A DNA stretch of 64,000 nt. It comes from Pseudomonas sp. KU43P (GTDB lineage: Bacteria > Pseudomonadota > Gammaproteobacteria > Pseudomonadales > Pseudomonadaceae). The notes under the pieces were generated by a model that worked only from the letters and a program-made list of their open reading frames with translations, did not search any database and was not told the origin of the DNA. Shown in pieces: positions 1 to 7,493 of the stretch. Each line of letters opens with the position of its first letter. Positions within the stretch are counted from its first letter, which is position 1. Location of the stretch: the NCBI RefSeq assembly GCF_033095865.1, contig NZ_AP019365.1:4499501-4563500 (forward strand), written 5' to 3'. The position numbers and the translations under genes are program-made.

Positions 1-1012
1 TCGTGAGAGCAGACGTCGAAACGTCAGGGCTGGCGAGGTGTTTACCGCGAAACTTCATGAGCAACAGAGAGGGCAACTCGAAAGGCGCGCCACTCTACCC
101 TTTTTTTGGGTGCATGACCTTCCGATTTCTGGAGTATTGAAAAAAAAATTCACCGATCATTTCTTGACGTTTTCAAACAGCTGACTGAGGAGTCGACAGG
201 TGCCCGACGATTGTCAGACAGTTCCCTGATTTGCTGGCACGCCCGTCCTAGAGCAAGCGCTCGGGACAATCCACAGTTCCTGTGGATAACTCGGTGGACA
301 ACCCCCTAAAGGACCCTGCAAACCCCTATGAAATGGGGCTTGCGCTCAAACTGACGATTTTTTCACCAGTAAAAATTAGTGTTTTTTTTCATTGACTTAA
401 GTGGCCAGTCAAGGCATTGGCGAGTGTCTTCAGGGCTGTTGCCAGGCTGTTACAAGTCATGCCTCGAATGTGCACAAGTGCACCAAAAACCCGCAATCGG
501 ATGCACGAAATCGGCACATCAGGCCATTTGCGGGCGATTTTCCCCTCTTCCCACGACGCCAAAGAAGCGCCATACTGCGCGGCTCGCCTGAAGAAACCTG
601 GAAAGGCTTGCAAAGCCCCAAACGTTCCGGTAAGGTGCGCCTCGTTAGTACCAAGCTGAAAGTCAATTCTGGCCAGAAGCGTCCTTGCAGCCCTTGCTCC
701 CCCCAAGAGCATCACTGCTGAAACCAGGACCGGCCCTTTCGATGATTCACTCGCCAGCCCAGCGCTGTTCAAGCACGAATCACGTGACAGATTGATCAGG
801 ATTCCATTCCGAACGGCCTAGAACCTTGGCCCCGGAATGCTGCCTGCCCTCTGAAGTACCTACCAGTCAGCCCAAGCGCCCACATTTGATTGCGCTCTCT
901 CTGGCTGCCCTGTTCCAGTCAGGTTCGTTCGTCCCTTAATAAAGGCGTCACTGGAACGTTTCTATCATGCACGGATCATAAGCCCGTGTTTAAAGCAGGA
1001 ACCTCCAACAAT
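1..1012. other. intergenic region, no supported gene
   Basis: About 1 kb with no gene I can support. Several mutually overlapping open frames occur on both strands between 380 and 780; they look like no known family and lack convincing ribosome-binding sites. The first 400 bases are AT-richer than the rest of the window and carry T-runs, an imperfect hairpin at 318-343 and a pair of DnaA-like boxes at 267-289. It could be the promoter region of a gene beyond the left edge. Confidence 0.5.
267..289. promoter_or_regulatory. paired head-to-head DnaA-like boxes
   Basis: A perfect 9-mer DnaA box (TGTGGATAA) lies at 281-289. An imperfect one in the opposite orientation (CAATCCACA) lies at 267-275. 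They share a short dyad CCACAG-TTC-CTGTGG at 271-285. DnaA boxes are known to occur in promoters of DnaA-regulated genes as well as at origins. No replication genes are visible here, so a promoter role for a neighbour outside the window is the likelier inference. Confidence 0.4.
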
Positions 1013-1237
1013 ATGCAAACTCATCATCAGATTCAGGCTGCCATTGGCACCCTCTCCCAGGCCTTCTCCCCGTTGAAGTGCCTTATCACTGCCCCACGCA
1101 AGGGCAACTTCAGCTTCACCTTGGTAGACGAACACGGCGTCGCCTGCCACACCGAACGCCTGTACCCCGAGCAGTACAGCCGTTCGGAGCCACTGCAAGC
1201 GGTGATCGCCCGGACGCGCCAGTCGCTCACCGCGTGA
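1013..1237 (+). CDS. DUF3509 domain-containing protein
   Basis: A 74-residue cytoplasmic protein with no signal peptide or membrane segment. Its length and its pattern (a short beta-rich core with a charged C-terminus ending near ARTRQSL) fit the small Pseudomonas family DUF3509, whose function is unknown. I chose the ATG at 1013, preceded by AGGAA about 12 bases upstream, over the longer open frame from 890, because that extension has no ribosome-binding site and low-complexity sequence. It stands alone, 249 bases before the next gene. The family call is from memory of its composition and is moderate. Confidence 0.6.
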   Translation: MQTHHQIQAAIGTLSQAFSPLKCLITAPRKGNFSFTLVDEHGVACHTERLYPEQYSRSEPLQAVIARTRQSLTA

Positions 1238-1485
1238 GCGGCGAATACGCTGGCATTCATGAGCTGAATGCCGCGCCAGGCAAGCTGCCTGATCGTTCTT
1301 GGCCTAATTGCCGCAAGGCATATGGGTTAGAACCTCAGGCAGCAATCGATTTAAAAACAGCTCTTTACATCACGCTTATCACACTACACTTCAACTCGAG
1401 CGGTCCGAACCGCTTCCGGCGGGCCTGATCATTCACCAGCTGCCAAGCTCCAGCGCCCGTCGGCCCTTTACTGCTCGAGGGCATC

Positions 1486-1968
1486 ATGGGTATCGCGGCG
1501 AATGAATTGTGTCAGTATGTGATCCGACCAACCCTGGTCTACCTGAATCGTCATTGCGCCAGTGCCGAAGCCCTTTTATTGGGCATTGCGGCCAGCCAGT
1601 CGGCGCTCGGCTCGGCCTTGCACGACCGCCGCGGCCACGGCCTTTATCGCATTGGCGAAAGCCGACACCAGGCGGTATGGGACGATTTCCTCGCCCGTGA
1701 CCCCGAGCTGGCAAGCCTGGTACGCGGCCTGGCCAGCCAGCACGCCTTCCTCGGGGGCCCGCACCTGGAACTCACGGTCAACCTGCGCTACTCCACCGCT
1801 ATTGCCTGGATGCTCATCGAAGCCCAGGCTACCGAGCTGCCTGCCGCCGATGACCTCTTGGGCCAGGCGCGCATCTGGCGTCAGATCTTTCATCCGCAAG
1901 GTCGCCTACGCGACTTCACCCAGGCCTGGCATATGTGCATTACTCGGAAATTGCCAGAGGCATCTTGA
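1486..1968 (+). CDS. conserved Pseudomonas hypothetical protein
   Basis: 160 residues, mainly helical, with no signal peptide and no predicted membrane span. The N-terminal part (ANELCQYVIRPTL, then an ASQSALGSAL segment) and a block around GHGLYRIGE resemble, from memory, a protein found next to fadL in other Pseudomonas. The look is faintly like small phage structural or lysozyme-associated proteins, but I can name no catalytic motif. ATG follows GAGGGC at a short distance. It lies 146 bases upstream of fadL on the same strand. Function unknown. Confidence 0.6.
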   Translation: MGIAANELCQYVIRPTLVYLNRHCASAEALLLGIAASQSALGSALHDRRGHGLYRIGESRHQAVWDDFLARDPELASLVRGLASQHAFLGGPHLELTVNLRYSTAIAWMLIEAQATELPAADDLLGQARIWRQIFHPQGRLRDFTQAWHMCITRKLPEAS

Positions 1969-1972
1969 GACG

Positions 1973-2023
1973 TGTCCTACAGTTTTACCGGAAAAAAAGG
2001 AATTTTGGTCGGATTGTCCTACA
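1973..2023 (+). repeat. direct repeat TGTCCTACA upstream of fadL
   Basis: The 9-mer TGTCCTACA occurs at 1973-1981 and again at 2015-2023, 42 bases apart (four helical turns), in the 146-base gap before fadL. Spacing by whole turns suggests a possible regulator site. No known operator was recognised. Confidence 0.3.
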
Positions 2024-2114
2024 AAACCGCTCTATCTCCTGTGATTCAGGCTATAGCGCGGCGCGTGATTTGTTGGTAGCTTTTCGCCCCGGAGATCCCA
2101 AGGAGTTTCTAATA

Positions 2115-3395
2115 ATGAAAAAAGCAATGCTCAAAACCTCCCTCGGCGTAGCCGTTGCCCTCGCTTCCAGCCAACTGTTCGCTGCCGGCTTTGCCCTCAA
2201 CGAACAGAGCATCAGCGGCATGGGTACCGGTTTTGCGGGTCGTTCATCTTCTGCCGAAGACGCCAGCACCGTGTATGGCAACCCTGCCGGCATGTCGCGC
2301 CTGAAGCGCGAACAGGTCACCGTGGGTGGCGCAGCCGTCATCGCGAAAACCGATATCTCGGGTCCCGGTAGCAATTTCGGGGGGGAAACCGACGGAGATA
2401 TGGTGCCGAACGTTGGCGTGCCGATGGGCTACTACGTGAAGCCGATCGACGACCACTGGAGTGTAGGTTTCGGCGTTTACGTGCCATACGGCCTGATTAC
2501 CGACTACGGCAGCGATGACGCCGCACGCTACTGGGGCAAGAAGAGCAAGGTCGAGGTTGTGACCTTCCAGCCAACCATCAGCTACGCATTCAACGACAAG
2601 GTATCGATCGGTTTCGGCCCCACCATCAACCGTATCAAGGGTGAACTGGGCTCGAACCTGGCCAGCAAGGCCTTCCTGGGCCCTAACGGCCCGGATGGTG
2701 AAGTCAAGATCAAAGGCGACGACACTGCTATCGGTTACAACATCGGTGTTCTGGTTCAAGCCACCGACCGTACCCGCCTTGGTCTGACTTACCACTCCAT
2801 GGTCGACTACAAGCTCGAAGGCGATACACGAGTTTCCTACCCGATTCCGGCGCTCGGCCTGAGCGGCAAATTTGACGCCAGCCTGAAGATCAAGACGCCG
2901 GAGTCCGTGGACCTCTCGGTCACTCACGAGCTCGATGACAACTGGACGCTGTATGCGGGTAGCACCTGGACCCGTTGGAGCCGCCTGGAAAACATCACCG
3001 TCAAGAACGATGCGCCGGCAGGTTACCCGCTGCAGACCATCACCGAAGAGCAGAACTGGCATGACACCTGGGCTCACGCCATTGGTGCCGCCTATAAGGT
3101 GAACAAGGAGTGGACACTGCGCGCAGGCTTCTCCGTCGACCAGTCGCCTACCAACAACCACGACCGTTCGCCGCGCATTCCTACCGGCGACCGCAAAGCG
3201 GTCAGCTTTGGTGCCGGCTGGAGCCCGAACGACGACATGACCATTGATGTTGCCTATTCCTACCTGTGGGAAGAAGACACCAAGGTCAACAACCAGCCAA
3301 GCTCGCCGACCGAAGGTGCCTTGAAAGGCAGCTACCAGGCCAAGTACGAGAACAGCGCTCACGGTATTGGTGCTTCCCTCACCTACCGCTTCTGA
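2115..3395 (+). CDS. fadL: FadL-family outer-membrane long-chain fatty acid porin
   Basis: A 426-residue outer-membrane beta barrel that takes up long-chain fatty acids and other hydrophobic compounds. The first ~23 residues form a Sec signal peptide (MKKAM, hydrophobic core, cleavage after LFA). The mature N-terminus (GFALNEQSISGMGTG) and the block YGNPAGMSRL are typical of FadL plug and hatch regions. The protein ends TYRF, an aromatic barrel end. An upstream in-frame extension from 1935 lacks a signal peptide at its start; the ATG at 2115 follows AAGGAG and restores it. A strong terminator lies directly downstream. Length fits FadL/TodX proteins. Confidence 0.93.
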   Translation: MKKAMLKTSLGVAVALASSQLFAAGFALNEQSISGMGTGFAGRSSSAEDASTVYGNPAGMSRLKREQVTVGGAAVIAKTDISGPGSNFGGETDGDMVPNVGVPMGYYVKPIDDHWSVGFGVYVPYGLITDYGSDDAARYWGKKSKVEVVTFQPTISYAFNDKVSIGFGPTINRIKGELGSNLASKAFLGPNGPDGEVKIKGDDTAIGYNIGVLVQATDRTRLGLTYHSMVDYKLEGDTRVSYPIPALGLSGKFDASLKIKTPESVDLSVTHELDDNWTLYAGSTWTRWSRLENITVKNDAPAGYPLQTITEEQNWHDTWAHAIGAAYKVNKEWTLRAGFSVDQSPTNNHDRSPRIPTGDRKAVSFGAGWSPNDDMTIDVAYSYLWEEDTKVNNQPSSPTEGALKGSYQAKYENSAHGIGASLTYRF

Positions 3396-3412
3396 TTCGT
3401 ACCAGCTTCGTG

Positions 3413-3438
3413 AAAAACCGCCCTCGTGGCGGTTTTTT
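3413..3438. terminator. bidirectional terminator, fadL / lysR-type gene
   Basis: The stem ACCGCC/GGCGGT with loop CTCGT is flanked by A-runs on one side and T-runs on the other, so it can end transcription from both directions. It sits exactly between the convergent fadL and LysR genes and overlaps the last bases of the latter. Confidence 0.9.
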
Positions 3439-4367
3439 CACGCCTGGACCTGCCAGGTGTCGCCCAGTGCGTCACGCAGGTAGTCCATGAAGGCGCGGAC
3501 CTTTGGTGTCAGGGCAAAACGGTCTGCCAGGCACAGGTAGATATCCATCGGTTCGGTCTGGGCGTAGGCCTGCCCATGCTCGCTGTACTCGAACAAGGGT
3601 ACCAATGCGCCTGTAGCCAAGTGGGGCTTCACCACGAACTCGGCAAGGCGGGTGATGCCGCCATCGTTGAGCGCCATCTGGGTCAGGGCATCGATGTCGT
3701 CGCTGATCAGTACCGTGCCGAATTCCGCATCGAATCGCAGGCCATCACGCATGAAGCCCCAGCGCAGGAATCGACCATCCACCGGGTAGCGGAACACCAG
3801 GCAGCGGTGCTCGCGCAATGCCTCGGGGGTGGCTGGCAGGCCCGCCTGTGCGAGGTAGCCTGGGGATGCGCAGCAGATGAACGGGATGCGTGCGATGTGT
3901 CGCGCCAGCAGGTGATCTTCGAGTTGCGGGGTGATACGCAGGCTGATGTCGACGTCTTCACGGGCGTGATTGACGCGTCGATCAGTCGTTACCAATTCTA
4001 TCGAAACCAATGGGTAGCGGGCGCTGAAGGCCGGTATCAATGGCGCCAGCACGTGGCGGCCGAAGGCGGAGGTCGAGGCGATGCACAAGCGGCCTTGTGG
4101 TTCGCTGTCAGGCGTGGTGATGGCTTGCTCGGCGTGGAGCAGGTCACGTTCTACATGCCGGACACGTTCGTAGTACAGCGCACCGGCTGGGGTCAGGGCC
4201 ATGCTTCGGGTGGTGCGGCTGAGCAGGCGTACCTGCAGGTGGCTTTCGAGCCGTGCGAGGTTCTGGCTGACTGCTGCCGGGCTGAGGCCGAGGTTACGGG
4301 CTCCTGCGGCGATGCTGCCGGCTTCTACCACCTTGATGAAGCTGCGAATGGCGTTGAGCAGGTCCAT
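3438..4367 (-). CDS. LysR-family transcriptional regulator
   Basis: 309 residues, the normal LTTR length. Residues 1-60 form the winged helix-turn-helix (FIKVVEAGSIAAGARNLGLS, then SQNLARLE); residues ~90-300 form the periplasmic-binding-protein-like effector domain of the CrgA/YafC-like subgroup. It is divergent from the DUF2798 gene with a 114-base gap, so it most likely controls itself and that neighbour, the usual LTTR arrangement. The effector is unknown. The ATG gives a start at the conserved MDLLNAI, typical of the family. Confidence 0.9.
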   Translation of the reverse strand: MDLLNAIRSFIKVVEAGSIAAGARNLGLSPAAVSQNLARLESHLQVRLLSRTTRSMALTPAGALYYERVRHVERDLLHAEQAITTPDSEPQGRLCIASTSAFGRHVLAPLIPAFSARYPLVSIELVTTDRRVNHAREDVDISLRITPQLEDHLLARHIARIPFICCASPGYLAQAGLPATPEALREHRCLVFRYPVDGRFLRWGFMRDGLRFDAEFGTVLISDDIDALTQMALNDGGITRLAEFVVKPHLATGALVPLFEYSEHGQAYAQTEPMDIYLCLADRFALTPKVRAFMDYLRDALGDTWQVQA

Positions 4368-4481
4368 GGCGAGGCCTTCGATTCGTAAGAATCTCTTTAT
4401 AAAGAACTCACCTTTACCGGTCTACAGGCATCGGCCATTGCGTTGCTAACCTGCGCCTCCGGTCATTTTTCAGGAGTTCGC

Positions 4482-4742
4482 ATGAGCAACCTCTCCCACT
4501 CGCCTAGCCGGCGCAAGTTACGGCACAGCGCCACGCCTTACGTTTTTGCGTTCTACATGTCGTCGATCATGGCATTGCTGATGTGCTTCGTGATCACAGC
4601 CGCCAATGCTGGCGTGGACGCACACTATTTGAGCAATGTGATCAAGGCGTACCAATTGGCGATGCCCGTGGCGTTCGTTTGTGTGCTGATGGTCAGGCCC
4701 GTCGTGGTTCGACTGGTGGCGTTAACAGTGCACCCTCACTAA
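4482..4742 (+). CDS. DUF2798 family small membrane protein
   Basis: 86 residues with two transmembrane helices (residues ~20-42 and ~53-78) separated by a short loop, followed by a short polar tail. The pattern RKLRHSATPYVFAFYMSSIMALLMCFV matches the DUF2798 family, inner-membrane proteins of unknown function often divergent from LysR regulators. The ATG at 4482 follows CAGGAG. The longer open frame from 4443 has no start signal. It is likely regulated by the LysR protein to its left. Confidence 0.8.
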   Translation: MSNLSHSPSRRKLRHSATPYVFAFYMSSIMALLMCFVITAANAGVDAHYLSNVIKAYQLAMPVAFVCVLMVRPVVVRLVALTVHPH

Positions 4743-4785
4743 AAAACCAACTCCCACTTTCGACTGTTGCCTTTGCCTTTGCTTT

Positions 4786-4990
4786 TGATCTTAGTGCGCG
4801 CAAGTTCAGACACCACAGATCGCGACTTCAGGAGGCCAAGCGGAGGCCTTGCGGAGGGAGGCGACGGGCATGGATGCCCGTCGAGCGCTGAGGCCCCATG
4901 GATGGGGCCTGCAGCGCGTACTCCCGGGAGCAAGGCCGTAACGAGGGAACCCCGGAGCGAAGCGCAGGGGCCGGATGATGGGAGCAGGCC
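4786..4990 (+). repeat. structured intergenic repeat, copy 1
   Basis: Copy 1 of a roughly 180-200 base element whose inverted second copy lies at about 6530-6720. It holds a 10-bp hairpin (4862-4883), a 15-bp bulged hairpin (4885-4917), a CCCC/GGGG hairpin with an inner GCGAAGC loop (4950-4970) and a long-range stem GGCCTTGC (4845-4852) with GCAAGGCC (4930-4937) enclosing the first two. The 5' flank has a TTTGCC-type short tandem tract. Small open frames across it are not credible genes. Whether the element acts as RNA or DNA is unknown. Confidence 0.75.
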
Positions 4991-4995
4991 CATGG

Positions 4996-5202
4996 TTACT
5001 TTTTGCCAAGACAAAAAGTAACCCGCCGTAAGGGCGGAAAGGTGAGTATGAGTCGCTATTGATTTCGGATATGTACGCGTACATCAGAACCACCGCGCGA
5101 AGCTTTTGGCTTTTAAAACGAGTGAATATCCATTTGCCAAGGTGGCGCACAATCACCCTTCCGCCCTTACGGCGGCTTACTTTTTGTCTTGGCAAAAAGT
5201 AA
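4996..5202. mobile_element. MITE-like element with 42-bp inverted repeats
   Basis: The 42-base segment 4996-5037 and the reverse complement of 5161-5202 are identical at 41 of 42 positions. Each arm is itself two small hairpins: TTACTTTTTG/CAAAAAGTAA around a 6-base loop, then CCGCC/GGCGG. They enclose 123 AT-richer bases with no gene. The size and symmetry look like a non-autonomous miniature element, or two REP-like palindromes facing each other. No target-site duplication was found. Transposase identity is unknown. Confidence 0.55.
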
Positions 5203-5227
5203 GCAAAAACCGCCCGCTGGTATGACT

Positions 5228-6511
5228 CACCCACATGGGTTACAAATCAGTTCACTCACATAGGTGACAGTTTTTAACTGGCAAGGTCGGTTTTCGAGGA
5301 TCTGACCATGCCTTGGCGAGAGCTAACACCTATGGACCTGAAATTGCTTTTCATCGCTGACTATCTCAAGGGGCCGCCCAGCTTCAGCGCCCTGTGCCAG
5401 GCTTATGAAATAAGCCGGAAGACCGGCTACAAGTGGATCGAGCGGTATGAAAAGGAAGGCCCGGCAGGGCTGGAGGAGCACAGCCGTCGCCGATTGACTC
5501 AAGACGGCGGCATCCCTCATACCGTCCGTGAGGCAATCATTGAGCTGCGTGGCCGGGGTGAGACAGAACCTGGGCCCAAGAAAATCCAGGCTGCTTTACA
5601 GGTACGATTTCCAGATCAGGTGCCCCCGTCGAAGACGACGATCTACAACGTCCTGAAGCAAGCAGAACTCGTAAAGCCGCGCCGCCTGCGTCAGCGAGTG
5701 GCGGTTTACCCCAAGCCCCTTGAGAAAGCAGAGACGCCCAACCAGCTCTTTAGCGCCGACTACAAGGGGCAATATCTGACGGGTGCTGGAGTGTGGTGCT
5801 ATCCGCTGACGATCATGGACCACGCCAGCCGCTTCTTGCTCGCGTGCCACAGCATGCCCAACACCAACTTTCAGGAAACTCAGGCGGTATTTACCAAGGT
5901 GTTCCGTGAAAATGGCTTACCCGAGCGTATTCGAACCGACAATGGCGTACCGTTTGCCAGCAAAGGGCGTGCAGGCCTTTCCCAGTTATCTATCTGGTGG
6001 CTGCGCCTAGGCATCATTCCTGAACGAATCGCACCCGGCAGGCCTGAGCAAAATGGTCGGCATGAACGTATGCATCGAACTCTTAAGAGCACTCTTCCAG
6101 CGCCACCAGCGGTAGCATGGGAAGCTCAACAGCAGCACTTTGATCGATTCGTGCAGCATTACAATCACGAGCGTTTGCACGAAGCGCTGAAACAGAAAAC
6201 GCCTGCATCCTGCTATATGCCCTCACCGCGCCCGTATCCTGAAAAATTGCCTGAAATGGCCTATCCAAGTCACATTGAATGCTACCCAGCGGACAGCTGT
6301 GGCATCTTGAATCGGCGGGGTTTGAGGATTTATGTTGGCTATGTGCTCAAGCATCAGCTCATTGGGCTGGAGCTGATCGGCGATGGGGCGTGGGATGTCA
6401 TTTTCGGTCCAATCATCCTCGGTCGTATCGATGAGCGAGATGCTATCGACGGCTATGTGACACTCAAGGTGTTACCTATGTGAGTGTACTTTTCTGTAAC
6501 CCATGAGGGTG
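5228..6511 (+). mobile_element. IS481-family insertion sequence
   Basis: A complete insertion sequence of about 1.28 kb. Left end 5228-5270 and the reverse complement of the right end 6469-6511 match at 36 of 43 positions (both begin CACCC and end near CATAGGT). Each end carries two related 13-mers (CACCCACATGGGT and CACTCACATAGGT in the left end), probable transposase binding sites. One intact DD(35)E transposase fills it. The exact outermost bases and any target duplication could not be fixed; a few more bases may belong to the element on each side. It interrupts repeat DNA, not a gene. Confidence 0.85.
5308..6483 (+). CDS. IS481-family transposase
   Basis: 391 residues. An N-terminal helix-turn-helix pair (residues ~20-65, YEISRKTGYKWIERYEKEG) is followed by an RNase-H-fold integrase core with catalytic D151 (FSADYKG), D211 (RTDNG) and E247 (PEQNGRHERMH), the DD(35)E spacing of IS481/IS3-like elements. 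A C-terminal ~70-residue extension follows. The frame is intact and its stop codon falls inside the right terminal repeat. The ATG at 5308 is the first in frame after the left end. Probably active or only recently inserted. Confidence 0.93.
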   Translation: MPWRELTPMDLKLLFIADYLKGPPSFSALCQAYEISRKTGYKWIERYEKEGPAGLEEHSRRRLTQDGGIPHTVREAIIELRGRGETEPGPKKIQAALQVRFPDQVPPSKTTIYNVLKQAELVKPRRLRQRVAVYPKPLEKAETPNQLFSADYKGQYLTGAGVWCYPLTIMDHASRFLLACHSMPNTNFQETQAVFTKVFRENGLPERIRTDNGVPFASKGRAGLSQLSIWWLRLGIIPERIAPGRPEQNGRHERMHRTLKSTLPAPPAVAWEAQQQHFDRFVQHYNHERLHEALKQKTPASCYMPSPRPYPEKLPEMAYPSHIECYPADSCGILNRRGLRIYVGYVLKHQLIGLELIGDGAWDVIFGPIILGRIDERDAIDGYVTLKVLPM

Positions 6512-6528
6512 ACCCGTACACGCTCCCA

Positions 6529-6720
6529 TCATCCGGCCCCTACGCTTCGCTTCGGGGTCCCCTCTCTCCGGTCATGCTCCCGGGAGTACGCGCTGCAGGC
6601 CCCATCCATGGGGCCTCAGCGCTCGACGGGCATCCATGCCCGTCGCCTCCCTCCGCATGACCTCCGTTCGGCCTCCTGAAGTCGCAATCTGCTGCGTCTG
6701 AACTTGCGCGCACTAGGAGC
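6529..6720 (-). repeat. structured intergenic repeat, copy 2 (inverted)
   Basis: Second copy of the structured element, in the opposite orientation to copy 1. The two local hairpins are base-for-base the same as in copy 1. The long-range stem is conserved in pairing but changed in sequence: GGTCATGC (reverse complement of 6655-6662) with GCATGACC (reverse complement of 6570-6577). Its downstream edge abuts the IS right end, so the insertion sequence probably landed between this copy and the MITE-like element. Confidence 0.75.
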
Positions 6721-6767
6721 AAGAGCAAGAGCCAAGAGCCAAGAGCAAAAACAGCAAAAGCCGCCTG
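6714..6767. repeat. short tandem tract AGCAAG / AGCCAAG
   Basis: A run of 6- and 7-base units (AGCAAG twice, AGCCAAG twice, then AGCAAAAAC and AGCAAAAG) borders copy 2 on its outer side. A related CTTTGC tract borders copy 1 at about 4766-4786 in mirrored position. It looks like slippage-prone edge sequence belonging to the repeat unit. Confidence 0.5.
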
Positions 6768-6772
6768 GGGGC

Positions 6773-7324
6773 TCAAGGGTGGGAGGCGATGGCCTTTTCG
6801 ATGGCTGACCGGAAAGCCGGATCATCAGGCTTTGTGAGGCTGGAGAAGTTGCCGATCACCTTGCCCTTGCGATCGACCACATACTTGTAGAAGTTCCACT
6901 TCGGCGCGCTGCTCTGATGTGCCAGCTCCACGAACAGCGGAATAGCATCCTTGCCCCGCACAGCCTGTGCCTTGGTCATCGTGAAGGTCACACCATAATT
7001 GGCGTAGCAGACCTTCGCAGTCTTCTGCGCGTCGGCATCTTCCTGCTTGAAATCATTCGAAGGCACCCCAAGCATTTCCAGCCCCTGCGCGTGATATTCC
7101 TTATAGGTCGCCTCAAGCCCCTCGAACTGCGGCGCAAAACCGCAATAGCTGGCCGTGTTGACCACCACCAACGGCTTGCCCGCAAAGCGCTGGCACAGGT
7201 CGACCTGCTCCTTGCCACGCAACTCGGGCAAGCTACCCTCCAACAGCGCCGGGCACTCGGCAGCCCAACTCGAAGAGGCCGCCAGCAACGCCAGCAACGG
7301 TATCGTCAACCAATGTGCACGCAT
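6773..7324 (-). CDS. glutathione peroxidase-family thiol peroxidase (BtuE-like)
   Basis: 183 residues with an N-terminal signal peptide (residues 1-21, cleavage near SSWA), so a periplasmic enzyme reducing hydroperoxides. The Gpx fold shows the catalytic block NTASYCGF with cysteine in place of selenocysteine, and [10 protein letters not shown] holding the Trp and Asn of the tetrad. The family in bacteria generally uses thioredoxin rather than glutathione. I chose the ATG at 7324 (preceded by GGGAG) over the longer open frame to 7381 because it places the signal peptide at the start. Its 3' end directly abuts the repeat region. Confidence 0.88.
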   Translation of the reverse strand: MRAHWLTIPLLALLAASSSWAAECPALLEGSLPELRGKEQVDLCQRFAGKPLVVVNTASYCGFAPQFEGLEATYKEYHAQGLEMLGVPSNDFKQEDADAQKTAKVCYANYGVTFTMTKAQAVRGKDAIPLFVELAHQSSAPKWNFYKYVVDRKGKVIGNFSSLTKPDDPAFRSAIEKAIASHP

Positions 7325-7370
7325 CGTCAGTTTCTCCCGCAAGACAATCCTTGAACTTGCAGGGTAGCGC

Positions 7371-7493
7371 TTAACAAACACCCATGCCCAGTTGCATCAA
7401 CGCCAACCCACCCCGGTGCCAACCCCACCACACCAGCGCCAGGGCCAACCCCCCGGCCACCAGCAGCAGGCTGCGGGCCAGGTAACGGTTCAT
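7371..7493 (-). CDS. small single-span membrane protein
   Basis: A 40-residue product starting [11 protein letters not shown] with one hydrophobic helix (residues ~7-24, [17 protein letters not shown]). Its ATG overlaps the TGA of the MFS transporter gene by ATGA, so translation is probably coupled. The stop is 46 bases before the peroxidase start. It is too short for most gene callers. Function unknown; it could be a small partner of the transporter. Confidence 0.5.
   Translation of the reverse strand: MNRYLARSLLLVAGGLALALVWWGWHRGGLALMQLGMGVC

Noticed and set aside
318..343. Hairpin near 320 as a terminator
   Set aside because: The stem has a mismatch and no directly following T-run, so evidence is weak.
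389..772. Overlapping open frames on both strands (up to 127 codons) in the left intergenic region
   Set aside because: They overlap one another, lack ribosome-binding sites and match no family I know; long chance frames are common in GC-rich DNA.
2244..3362. 372-codon frame opposite fadL
   Set aside because: Antisense shadow of a clear FadL barrel; composition is that of a reversed GC-rich gene.
4739..5021. Short proteins encoded across the structured repeat
   Set aside because: The bases are constrained by hairpins, the frames are short and copies differ by changes that preserve pairing rather than codons.
4786..6720. Composite transposon with the two repeat copies as ends
   Set aside because: The copies carry no transposase, and the IS has its own complete ends inside; an insertion into pre-existing repeat DNA explains the layout better.
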